Source: Xenopus tropicalis
Taxonomy: Eukaryota; Chordata; Amphibia; Anura; Pipidae
Direction of reading: 5' to 3'
Length of the DNA: 64,000 bases
Assembly: GCF_000004195.4 (NCBI RefSeq)
Contig: NC_030678.2
Location: 36,871,701-36,935,700, forward strand
The notes under the pieces were generated by a model. It worked only from the letters and a program-made list of their open reading frames with translations, did no database searches and had not been told where the DNA came from. Positions 41,871 to 52,459 of the stretch are shown in pieces. The translations under genes and the position numbers were made by a program. Positions within the stretch are counted from its first letter, which is position 1. Each line of letters starts with the position of its first letter.

Positions 41871-44149
41871 CTCTTATTTACCAAGTACCTCAGTGAGAGT
41901 TCAAATTGCATCAGGCTAAGCTAAGTTTGCCAAGGTAGAGGGACAATTAGCCTTGCATAAACCAAATATTATGATCACATGACCTAGTATTACCATGAAC
42001 CTCTTCTCAAGCAGAAAATGCCTTTAAGAGTTCTATCTTGAGCCATAATATAACACCACAGGCTGGTGCATTTCTTCTGTAACAAATGCACTGGTCAAGG
42101 GTACTTTCCAGAAGGGCAATGTAAGAGATTCCTGGTAGAAGGAAGGAAGTTTGTGACATGGCTGCCAGCCCAGGGTAGAGAGTAAGCAATTTTAGTTGTG
42201 AGAAGCACCCAGTGAGTTGGTGTTCCTATCCCTTTTGAGCATATTGTTGTTATTGCTGAATAACTATTAATAAGTTTATATTGATAGGATTATAGAGATT
42301 GGTACATAGTATGTAGCTCTGACCTTTACATAAAGAGAGCCTTTACAAAAGGATAAGCAATAAAAAATAATGCTAATAATAAAAATGTAGGGTGTTGCCT
42401 GGTAATGAGATGGAATGTTACATTTCAGGTTGGAAGAAGCCATTAGAAAGGTAAAGTGCAAAAATCAAAATATGAAAAAGACCCAAAATGCAAACCTTCT
42501 ATATAAACACTGGATTCAGGGTGGATGTCCCTTTAAACAGAATAAAGGAATGTTATTTTATGAACCTTAATGTTCCAAAAGGTATTGGGAGCTCTGCGGT
42601 ACATTTCTCAGAAGTACTGCCATTTGTGCCATTGTCTTTTTCCCATTAGTTGTTACACTGATGCATTTTCTATTAATTTCTTTTTCTTCTTAATGGCAAA
42701 TTTGCTGCATTTGAAAGTCATCTTCTATTTTAGACATGCAGTTTCATCTGTTCTCCAGCCTGACATACAGCAGATGTTTTATAGATGTGTGATCATGAAT
42801 GTAAAAATGCATAATTATTCACGTACTTGAAAGATTTAAAAGCTTCATGTGGAATAGCTTTTGTAATGTTGTCAAATTTTAACCTATTTCTGAAACGCTT
42901 ATTTCTAAGAATAGAAGTGCTAAGTTAAGTCAGTGGCAGCAGGTGTTAAGACTCTTTGGTATATGCATTTCTTTTCCTTGAAGACACATATTTTTCACCT
43001 TTTGTCAAGAGGAATTGTGTTAAGGAGGGTATTAGGGATGAGAGAATTGTTTCGTCTGAGTTTAGAGTGAAATTTGTGTTTTCACCAGCAGCGAATATTT
43101 TTGCAAATCTAGTTTTGTTTTGCTGGGAAAAATTGGGGTTTTTTTGCACAGAGAAAAAGAGTTTTGTTATGCATATTGTTTATCCAGGAATTATTAGAAT
43201 TTATCCAAGTATTTTTGTTAATTGTGTTAAATAAACACAATTTTTGTGCCAAGAATGAAGCGCCCATTAACATCAATGAATTTGATGCAATAAAAAGCGT
43301 GGAGTAGACTTCCTATTGACCCCAATGCATATGGTGCTACACTACATTGTATTACACTATAATACTGTAATTATTACATACTTAGCAGAGTAAACATTTT
43401 AAACATTTGTAACTTTACTACATCCAGAAAGCAACCAAAACCTAGTAAATATGCAATGCACACATTGTTGCTGATATAGAGTGTGCTAAGAAAGGTACTA
43501 GTCCAGTTACCCATTAGACCAATACTTATACCAGTGACAAGTTGGTGTGTTCTGGGGCTCTATAACATCATTACATGACTGCCCTGACACAATGATGCCA
43601 CTATGGACTACTCACAATGCAATGATGCACAAATATTGCAGTAAAACGGGCATAGTGGAGGAGGGGAGTGTTAGGAAGCAGGGGCCAATTCAGACTACTG
43701 GGGCCCACTGGTCTTAATGTTGGATTAGAGACAAGGCATAAGCAGGAGTAAGCAGATATGAGACAAAAGCTGGTGCTGACTGTACAGGTAGTTATTAAGG
43801 GTAGTTATTAATGGGCAGGTATTAGCAAGAGTTTACAGCATGGCAGAGAAGGGTAAACAGGAACTATGGTGAAAATGAAAATGTAAGCTTTGTTTCACGG
43901 AAATATGAAACTTTTGAAATATAATCAATTGTCTCTCTGCATTCTTTCTTTATACTATATTTCTTTATACTATATTTCTTAATACATCATTGTAGGGGGG
44001 CCAGTTACTTTGAATGAATGAGCTCCAATACTTCTTCTAGACAAAGTATGCAACCACCACAAATGATGTATTAGACATAAGTGTCCATATAAACCTGTCT
44101 TCACCTACTGCATGAAGAGAGACAGATGGTGATGTGGGAGAGTGAAGAG
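41871..44149. other. Non-coding; degenerate MITE at about 43030-43330
   Basis: AGGGATGAGAGAATTGTTTC, CACCAGCAGCGAATA and CAATGAATTTGATGCAATAA near 43033-43290 resemble the internal parts of the TAGTGATG-family MITEs, as at 53290-53570. The rest shows no supported feature. Confidence 0.4.
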
Positions 44150-45686
44150 TAACTTATAATTGGACAGAAATCTGGCTGAAGGATATATTACAAATAGGTA
44201 GTAAACTGAACATTTTCTAATTGGGCCAGTCTTATTAGTGGAGTACAGCAGGAGTCAGCCCTTGGTCCTTTGCTTCTTAACTTGTTTATTAATGACCTGG
44301 AGGTGGGCATAGAGAGTACTGCTTCTATTTTTGCCGACGACACTAAATTGTGCAAAACTATAAGTTCCATGCAGGATGCTGCCGCTTTGCAGAGCGATTT
44401 GACAAAATTGGAAAACTGGGCAGCAAAATGCAAAAAAATGAGGTTGACAAGTGCAAAGTTTTGAACTTAGGTAGAAATAATATAAACACAAGTTATATAC
44501 GAAATCATAGTGTAGCCTTAATTGAGAAGGATCTGGGGATTTTTGTAGATAACACGTTGCCTAATTTAAGACAGTGTCATTCTGTGGCTACTACAGCAAA
44601 TAAAGGCTGTCTGTATAAAAAAGGGCATTGACTCAAGGGATGAGAACATAATTTTGCCTCTTTATAGGTCCCTGGTAAGGCCTCACCTTGAGTATGTGGT
44701 GCAGTTTTGGGCTCCAGTCCTTAAGAAGGATATTAATGAGCTGGAGAGAGTGCAGAGACTGCAACTAAACTGGTAAAGGGGATGGAAGATTTAAACTATG
44801 AGGTTAGGCTGTCACGGTTGGGGTTTTTTTCTCTGGAAAATTTGCGCTTGCGAGGGGACATGATTACTCTGTACAAGTACATTAGAGGGGATTATAGGCA
44901 GATGGGGGATGTTTTATCTTTACCATAAAAATGATCAGCACACCAGAGGCCCCCCCTTTAGATTAGAGGAACGGAGCTTCCATACGAAGCAGTGTAGGTG
45001 GTTTGTCACGGTGAGGGCAGTGAGGCTGGGGAATGCCCTTCCTAGTGATGTTGTAATGGCAGATTCTGTTAAAGGAACAGTAACACCAAAAAATGAAATA
45101 GCTTTAAAGTAATAAAAATATAATGCACTGTTGCCCTGCACTGGTAAAACTGGTGTGTTTGCTACAGTAACACTACTATAATTTATATAATAAGCTGCTG
45201 TGTAGCCACGGGGGCAGCCATTCAAGCTGGAAAAAAGGAGAAAAGGCACAGGTTACATAGCAGATAACAGATAAGTTCTGTAGAATACAATAGTGTTTTA
45301 TCTGTTATCTGCTATGTGCCTGTGCCTTTTCTCCTTTGAATGGCTGCCTCCATGGCTACATAGCAGCTTATTTATATAAATTATAGTAGACTTTCTGAAG
45401 TAAACACACAACTTTTACCAGTGCAGGGCAGCAGCACATTATATTTTAGTTACTTTTATACACTTTCATTTTTTGGTGTTACTGTTCCTTTAATGCCTAT
45501 AAGTGGGGCCTGGATGAGCATAGTATCCAAGGCTATTGTGATACTAATATCTACAGTTAGTATTGATGTTGGTATATAGGGTTTATGAATGTGAGTATAT
45601 AGATAGTCAGGTTTTTGTTTGTGCTAGGTTTACTTGGAAGGATTGAACTTGATGGTCTTTTTTCAACCCTATGTAACTTTATAACT
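44150..45686 (+). mobile_element. CR1-type LINE, RT C-terminal part and 3' end, split by a MITE
   Basis: Translated fragments carry CR1 reverse transcriptase signatures: a start near LLLNLFINDLEVG, the catalytic FADDTKLC (near 44330), then LENWAAKCK and KCKVLNLG in another frame, and further on [21 protein letters not shown] and TLYKYIRGD. Several frameshifts separate these, so it is a dead copy. The 3' end is the tail GGATTGAACTTGATGGTC..CCCTATGTAAC. A T2-like MITE (45073-45489) interrupts it. The host part of the element is about 1.1 kb; the 5' end is truncated. Confidence 0.9.
45073..45489. mobile_element. T2/Kolobok-like MITE inserted in CR1, TTAA duplication
   Basis: Flanked by TTAA at 45069-45072 and 45490-45493. 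Ends AGGAACAGTAACACCAAAAA and TTTTTGGTGTTACTGTTCCT are perfect inverted repeats; with TTAA they read TTAAAGGAA, matching the TTAAAGGRR ends of the Xenopus T2 family. Most of the element is a large imperfect palindrome (GGAGAAAAGGCACAGG facing CCTGTGCCTTTTCTCC). The empty site occurs in the window at 10794-10797 and 16518-16521. Confidence 0.92.
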
Positions 45687-45849
45687 TGGTTATTTCAGAA
45701 ACAGTAAAGACATTTTTAATTGATTTAATTTATAAAGTTTTTTATTCCAGTCAGATGAAACTTATATAAAATATTCATTTTTACGATAGATCCCTTTTAA
45801 AAATGTTAAAATCCAAAGGTCAGTACTAGGAGGTGGTTGACAGCAGTGT

Positions 45850-46330
45850 GGATAGGGTGATCTGCAGAGTGTCCTGATGAAGAGATAGAATGATCAGCTG
45901 GGTGGTCTGACGAATGGGCATACAACATTTATAAGTCCAAAACATAAATTCACTCTGGAAAACCAAATCATATTCTCATCTCATTTTATTCATTGTACAG
46001 TGAACAACATGTTTTGGATCCAAAGATCCTTTATCAGGTGCTTAATGAACAGTGCATATAAGCCAACAGGGAACAGTGCATTCCTAAGTAATAAATGTTC
46101 ATAGCTGCACTTCAACAGCAGTGTCTATAAATGATAAAACTGGACATAGAAAGAATTTATGAAAACACATACATTAAATTAGATATGCTGATATATAGAA
46201 AGGGGAAAATAACCACTTTATCCCCACGTCATAGATAAAGGATGTTTTTATATGAAGCATGGAACAGTTAATCCATCTTCCCAAAGTGTTATTCTTGCTG
46301 TTATTTAAGTCTTTTTGAAATACAATAAGG
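45850..46330 (-). mobile_element. Probable PLE 3' region relic with decayed hammerhead motif
   Basis: On the minus strand 46041-46000 reads CACCTGATAAAGGATC, TTT, GGATCC, AAAACATGTTG. This is a hammerhead-like order: CUGAUAA for CUGANGA, a 5-bp stem II, AAAAC for GAAAC, then GUU. The flanks resemble the AT-rich 3' region of PLEs, but no coding part remains. The assignment rests on this motif. Confidence 0.4.
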
Positions 46331-46333
46331 TCT

Positions 46334-46358
46334 TATATATATATATATATTATATATG
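46334..46358 (+). repeat. (AT)n microsatellite
   Basis: About 12 AT units with one interruption. Confidence 0.85.
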
Positions 46359-46514
46359 GACAGCAGTGCCACAAGGTAGTCATCTCTTTTAGGTGCTATT
46401 GAGCCAAACCAACCTTAGCATTTAAAAACTTCCAAGTCTCACAGTGGCAGCTGGATGACCCTGTTATTTAAATTATACCTTTCCAGGCCCATGATGCACT
46501 GTAAATGTATGTAT

Positions 46515-46735
46515 TTATGTATGTATAACTTTATTTATAAAGCGCCACAAGGGTATGCAGCGCTGTACAGTCTTACAGAATACAAAATTACACACAGGGA
46601 GGGCGAGTGATATAATAAATAAATACAATAAATACATATATGTATATATATACTGTATATATAAGTGCCATGTGGTATGAGACACAGTAGGAAGGAGGTC
46701 CCTGCCCCGTAGAGCTTACAATCTAAGTGATTGGG
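46515..46735 (-). mobile_element. LINE/SINE-like 3' tail (minus strand)
   Basis: Minus-strand CTTAGATTGTAAGCTCTACG and GGGCAGGGACCTCC lead to GCGCTTTATAAATAAAGTTA. Same family trait (TTAGATTGTAAGCT..GGGGCAGGG) as 14095-14246 and 23278-23540, with an ATATAC-type internal microsatellite. Confidence 0.65.
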
Positions 46736-47040
46736 TAACATACAGGCACAAACTGGAAGGTAAGAGTGCACTAGGTATGGGCATTTGCCCTTAAGCGCAG
46801 GACTGGGCAGACTGGCGTTCACAACAGGTGACAACTTGAGAGAATAAAACTCTTAACTTAAACTATTTAAGTTGACAGAAAGTACTAATAGATATCCAAC
46901 ATGTATTTACATATATTGTCCATATGTCTGCATTGTAAAAGTTTTGGAGAGAAATAACTTGAATGTCAATGCAAATACATACATTTATATTTTTTGGGGA
47001 GTTACTGATTAAATAACAAATAATCATCACTTTCTGATAA

Positions 47041-47275
47041 AAATATACTTTTCTAGTAGTATATGACTAATTGCCAATACTAAGGGCCGCCTCCTGGGAT
47101 CATAGGGTTCACGGTGCACACAAACAAACCAAGGGCACACATACATGCTAGGCCACATCAGCCAATTAATGGACAAAGTTCTGTATTTTACTCCCACACT
47201 TCTTCCTGTTACAGTTAGAGCGGCATTATTTCCTGTCATGTGATCTCTGAGGGAGCACAATGCCCATCACTAAAT
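47041..47275. mobile_element. Dispersed repeat, inverted relative of 5443-5790
   Basis: Contains CCGCCTCCTGGGATCATAGG, ACATGCTAGGCCACATCAGC and CATGTGATCTCTGAGGGAGC, the reverse complement of blocks near 5450-5620. Confidence 0.65.
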
Positions 47276-48026
47276 GGTAACTCAAGAAAAAATATGTAAA
47301 CTTTCTGGTTTGCTCCTTGCCCTGTACTTTTGTAAACCCCTCGACTCTGCATCATCTCTAAAAATAAGAAACAATTAGTATCCACCTTTGAACACTGATA
47401 TGCTGTTGTTTTATCACCCCCCAATAAGTTATTTAGGAAAATATTAGCTATATGATAACATATCAACACCCAAAATCTTATCCAAATCAAACACAGTGAT
47501 ACATTATCATCAATTCACACTACGCAACTAAATAAACTAACACAGCAGCAGCCACAGATATATATAAGCTGCAGATGAAAGAGAAAATACGTTATTTGCA
47601 GTTTTTTTTAGAAGTGAAAGCATTTTAACCTACTTTATAATATTTCAGCAAAACAAAAATACAGAGAAGAGAAATGCCACCTCAGCTCTGGAAATACTTG
47701 TTTTCCTTATTGATTGTGACTTGAGATAAGCAGTAAATGTTGCCTTGCTTCTTCTTTAGGAGTAAATTTATTTTGAGAGGCTCTATGAGTCTTGTTGTGA
47801 TACATAATAATAGCCATTGTTCTGTTTATATACTATATAGTGTTTTGCTCTTTTGCTGACTGAACTACTAAGCATTGCTAGGGCTGCTCAGGATCAATGC
47901 AGTTCTGATGTAGCAATCTTTTTATATTATAAATATGTTAAAATAAAAATATATATATTGCATATACAAGCTCATATGTAAAACCCAGCTTCGTCTAAAT
48001 AAAAATAAAAAAAATAAAAACACACA
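47276..48026. other. Non-coding spacer
   Basis: AT-rich, no gene and no repeat with definable limits. Confidence 0.4.
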
Positions 48027-48417
48027 GGGGCACATTCATCAAAGTACAATTGTTTCCAAATACAAAAGACTCATTTTTTTTAATATTGTTTGTATTTTTT
48101 GAGACTTTTTTGTACTTTGCAACAATTTGAAATGACTTTCCTTGGGCCAAGTTGGAACTGCAGAGAGCCATTGAGTCCTATGGGAGGCTTCCAAAATCAT
48201 GCACAGAAGGATCAAAGTCAGAAAGGTTTTTCCGCCGTTAACGATCGTTCGGATATGAAAATTTTGTGACTTTCGGATCGCCATTACAATATTATCGTGA
48301 CTATTACGATTTTTTGCAAGCATTTTCGTGACATTTCCAATCATTAGAAATTATCGTATTTTATCCGAATTTTTCCCATTTCGGGATTCGAACTCGTAAT
48401 TTGATAAATCTGTCCCA
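48027..48417 (-). mobile_element. MITE with a single 52-bp core (relative of 4336-5344)
   Basis: Ends GGGGCACATTCATCAAAGTA and AATTTGATAAATCTGTCCC. The 52-bp core lies in reverse orientation at 48135-48186 (ACTTTCCTTGGGCCAAGTTG to TCCTATGGGAG). Next to it GGATCAAAGTCAGAAAGG matches the flank at 4502-4518. This copy shows the unexpanded structure. Confidence 0.82.
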
Positions 48418-48429
48418 TAGTATTAAAGT

Positions 48430-49340
48430 TTAATATGGAAAAGATTGAAGGTGTCATTTATTTACCGCAAATGCAATTGCAATTGAGCAACGTTTTCAAA
48501 AAATCCAAAAGGTAATTGTGCACAAAGCTACTCCTTGCACCACATAGTTGAGTTCAGTGCCACTGAAATTGTTCCGCCTCCTGATACAAATTTTCCGCAA
48601 GTGCTTTAAAGGTGGTGGAGGCGGCTTCAGAATTTCCACAGCAACCTGCATCAATTTCAGCCTTAAGCATTTAGAGTGCACATAATTTTGACACTGAGTT
48701 TCTGAAGGTACGGCATCTAAACTTCACATGCACACAATGACCCCTGTAAAGTTCTACTGGCTTAATCTGATTTAATATAAAAATCACATGGCAGGCAAAA
48801 AAACAAGCACCAACAGCACCTTTTGTTGCAAGTTTGGGCTCCAGAATAATGGATATATAATGTTGACTGCATATGGCAACTCTGGATTCATGAGAAGCAG
48901 GCTGGAGGTGGTATGTAGGTGTCCTCGTAGACACCCCTAGCTTACACATATTTTAGACATGCAAGCTGCGTTTTCCCAAGAATTCTAAGGTCATTGTGGT
49001 TGCAAAGGGGAGATGCTTTAGACACATACTACAATTGTGCAGAAGTCTGCCTGCCATAATTTTTCATGTTCACCATGCAAGTGACATCTGCATCCAGTTC
49101 TTTAGACACAAGTGCCTATTGACGAGAGGTATGAAGGGAGCCCTGGAGCTATTACCTGGACAGGAGGTGGCGGTAGCTCTGGGGTGTATCAATAGGTGCA
49201 GCAGCATTCAATTTGGAACAGAAGACAGAAATGACTGAGCCGTGAAGAGTGCAACTATATGGAAGTGCAAGGACTACATTTTGATGCAAGCACCCTTAAG
49301 GAAAGTGTTTATATGTGCAAACGAAAATTGAGAAACAGTT
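48430..49340. other. Non-coding, possibly one longer DNA-element fragment
   Basis: Starts like a MITE (GTGTCATTTATTTACCGCAA) and ends near AATGTATCAGGGTC, with CGCAAATGCAATTGCAATTG and CAGTTTGCAAATG as weak inverse parts. No coding signature; treated as unresolved. Confidence 0.3.
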
Positions 49341-49435
49341 TGCAAATGTATCAGGGTCAGGTTAGGAAAACATCACTTTAAAAAAAGTAACTGACTAAGC
49401 TGGTATCTAAAAATCGGGTCTCTTTACATCAGGTA

Positions 49436-49897
49436 AGGGCTATGGCACAAGTTGAGATTAGTTGCATATGATAAATTTGCTTTGCCAGGGGCGACTAATC
49501 TCTAGCATTGTGAAGCAACTTCGAGCAATGCTCAATGTTGCTGGTGGAAAAGCATTTGCAGGAGTTTAGTCGCTTGCAGTAGAGTAGACTTATTGTGAGT
49601 GACTAATCTTAACTTGTGCCATCGCACATCGTTTATAGATAAGCGCTCAAAATAGAGTAAATCTTCACTATTGCGGGTGATTAATCTACCTGACATGCCA
49701 TCCCACTGGCAAGAATATAAATTGCCAGTGGGATGGTGTATGCATCGATTCGGTTGGCTGAAGTTGCCTCACAAGGAAACTTTGTCCGACTTCGGAAAAC
49801 CAAAGTGATGCATATGGAATGGCATGTAAGGGAGATTAGTCGCCCGCAATAGTGAAGATTTATCGCTGGTGACTAATCTCCCATGTGGCACTGCCCT
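49436..49897. mobile_element. MITE, AGGGCNNTGGCACA family, nested hairpins
   Basis: Left end AGGGCTATGGCACAAGTTGA pairs with right end CCCATGTGGCACTGCCCT. GATTAGT/ACTAATC blocks recur several times. Centrally, CCATCCCACTGGCAA and TTGCCAGTGGGATGG form a perfect 15-bp hairpin. It is 462 bp long with no ORF. Confidence 0.85.
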
Positions 49898-50359
49898 AAG
49901 TAAGTCTTTATTCTCTGCAAAAGGACAAGATCATGAAACACAAACAGATAGAGCCAGTGAGACCACAGAAGGTAAGTGACTATTACTTATCTATTTGTGT
50001 TATGGGAGAACTAACATGTTTCTGCTCTAGTTACACAGATTAGGTAACTCAGCTGAAATAGACTGGTAAGCCACCAGGGTAAGAAGACTCTACAGTGTAG
50101 TCTCTGTATTCATAAACAGCTGGTAAATACAAAAAAATTCTGTACTGAAAGGTTGTAGAGGCAGAGAGAATACAGACTAGGAAGTGTAGAAGTGAAGCTG
50201 TCCAAACCAGGGAATGATGAGAAAAGAAAAGATGCATAAACCAAGTGAGAATATGATTGGAAAAATCAAAGTAATGAGGAGATACAAACTTAATAACCAA
50301 GCAAGGTAGCTGCATGGAGCCAAAGACATTTGCATTTTATCCTTTTTATATTAGCATTG

Positions 50360-50575
50360 TTTAGTGTAAAGAACCATACTCCCTATCCATCCTTATGTAG
50401 GCCAGGGTTGAATTTGCATACCTTTATTATCTGTGTAATATGTTTTTGGAAGGGTTTGTTTAAATTTATATATCTTTGGTAATTGGGAGCACCTGTAACC
50501 AAGCATAAACAATTTCCCTTTGGGATTAATAAAGTTTTTTGAATCTTGAATCTTGAATCTTGAAAATACGTAAAA
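50360..50575 (+). mobile_element. L2/Rex-like LINE 3' tail with TTGAATC repeat
   Basis: AATTTCCCTTTGGGATTAAT then AAAGTTTTTTGAATC, followed by three TTGAATC repeats, is a 3' end typical of L2/Rex-like elements with short repeat tails. The 5' limit is approximate. Confidence 0.55.
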
Positions 50576-50703
50576 TTAAACATGCAAGCAAGTCTTGACC
50601 CTTTTGGGATATGAAATTCAGAAGTGTCCTCCTAAATTGGGATCATTTGGAGGTATGAATCTAATGTGTATTAAATATGTAGCTGGGCATTAATGGTCAT
50701 AAC

Positions 50704-51183
50704 TAGTGATGGGCGAAAAGTTTCGCCAGGCATGGATTCGCAGCGAATTTCCATGTTTCGCCATTGGCGGATCGTTTCGCGAAACGGATGAAAAATTTCG
50801 CAGCGGAAAAATTCGGCGCACGTCCAAAAATTGTCACCGGCATAAAAAAAGAATAGTCGCGGGCGACAAAATAATAGCCACGCGACAAAATGCTAGCCGC
50901 GGGCGACAAAACAATAGCCGCGCAACAAAATAATAGCCGCGGGCGACAAAATAATAGGTGCGCGACAAAACAATAGCCGCGGGCGATGAAACAATAGCCA
51001 TGCGACAAAATAATAGCCGCGGGGGCGACGAAACAATAGCCGCGCGACAAAATAGCCGCGGGCGACAAAACAATAGCCGCACAACAAAATAATAGCTGCG
51101 GGCGACAATTTTTTTTGTCGCACAACATTTTCGCCATTTCGCCAATTTTTCGCCGCGAAACGGAACAGATTCGCTCATCACTA
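50704..51183 (+). mobile_element. hAT-like MITE with internal expanded tandem repeat
   Basis: TAGTGATGGGCGAAAAGTTT to GATTCGCTCATCACTA, flanked by a perfect 8-bp duplication GTCATAAC (50696-50703, 51184-51191). It is the longest copy of the family in the window (480 bp against 223-268) because its middle, about 50850-51110, holds alternating blocks of AATAGCCGCGGGCGACAAAA and AATAGCCGCGCGACAAAAT. Open frames on both strands are by-products of this repeat. Confidence 0.93.
50850..51110 (+). repeat. Minisatellite of ~20-bp subunits in a ~40-bp higher-order unit
   Basis: About 12-13 subunits alternate between a GCGGGCGAC form and a GCGCGAC form, each preceded by AATAGCC. The alternation implies that pairs of subunits were amplified together. 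Confidence 0.85.
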
Positions 51184-51191
51184 GTCATAAC

Positions 51192-52214
51192 CTGGGTGAA
51201 TCAGAAACTAAAATGTCCCATTACAGCGCAAAGAGAGATTTTAAAATGTAGTTTACCTCCAGCATGAATGGGTCTTTTGCTAAACACACATCTTGCCTAT
51301 TCTTTTGATTATGAAATATCAATGGAATTTGCTATTTCCTGCATTAAACAAGAAAATGAAACCACTTCCTCTTTAGCACTTCCTGGTTCTGCTGGGCAGA
51401 GGAGAAGCTAGTTAAATAACCAGTACACTGATAAGCCATTTGTATAATGAGATGGTCCTTGTCTCAAAGCTTAACAATGGCTGTAGCTAAGGGAAAACGC
51501 TCCTTATATCCTTACACAGAGTGTTGTTTAGGCTTTATTGGGCAGATTCTAGTTTTAATGGCTGTAAAACAACTTGGGGGGATTGCATATGTAAAGTATA
51601 AATATATATTTTGTATATTATCTTAAATATAAATTATCCCTGAAGCTTTATCAGCACTTATCTGCTTATAAATATTCCATTACAATAGCAATTACTTCAT
51701 TGCACAGCTTCAGTCTGCATCTGAAAAAGGCCTGCATCTCTAATAGAAACCTACAATTGAGACTCTAAGAAGATCAAGCCGTGCACCTTAAATGTCAAAT
51801 ATGTTTTGTCTGCACAGTGAAAGCGCTAATATATAAAATACAGCGCAGGTATGCTGGGTGCTGGCAAAAGTCAATATTGAATTAAAGCTATCATTTGCAG
51901 CCCTAATAAACCTTACGAAAAGTAATGCCTTAGTGCAATCTAGCAAATGAAACGTGTTTCAATTTCAGGGTTGTTAACTCTTGGGTCGCTGTAATTGGAA
52001 TGCTTTCTGCTATTGCTCATGTTTCGATATTGCATTTTCCTAATAACAATGGTGTTCAGGTTTGGAATTCAAGTCTGAAAGACTTTTATGTTCTATATAA
52101 AGACATTTAAAGGTTAGCAAGACTATTTTGGGAATACGTTGCAAGCGTTAGAGCAAGTATGTTCTTGTTTACAAACTCTGGTTTCTTAATTCAATATTTA
52201 AGTTTGGCTTTAGT
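51192..52214. other. Non-coding; low-repeat stretch
   Basis: About 51650-52080 is AT-rich but free of recognisable repeats and looks like single-copy DNA, a candidate conserved non-coding element. No ORF of note. Confidence 0.35.
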
Positions 52215-52222
52215 ACCAGCAT

Positions 52223-52450
52223 TAGTGGCATAACTTTTGGGCCCTGGTTACCCCAAAATATTGTTTAACTGGGCCTCCACCCTAGAAATTAGGGGTTACC
52301 CGCAATGTGAAAAAAATTGTGGGTCACCCCCCATGGCACCCAAAATTTCATGTGTGTTGCGGGTCACCCACAGGCCCCCAAAAAGGAAGCAGACCCAGAC
52401 TGGACTGTTCCATGGCCGCAGGGTCTGCTTCCCCTTGAGTTATGCCACTG
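52223..52450 (+). mobile_element. hAT-like MITE, YAGTGGCATAACT family
   Basis: TAGTGGCATAACTTTTGGGC and GAGTTATGCCACTG are terminal inverted repeats. Flanks ACCAGCAT and ACCACAAT agree at 6 of 8 positions. The 109-codon open frame over it has no protein homology that I recognise. Confidence 0.75.
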
Positions 52451-52459
52451 ACCACAATC

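Noticed and set aside
50703..51188. 161-codon Cys/Ala/Phe-rich frame with a repeated FVARGYCF-like peptide
   Set aside because: It is a tandem-repeat translation within the hAT MITE; the whole element lies between perfect 8-bp duplications.
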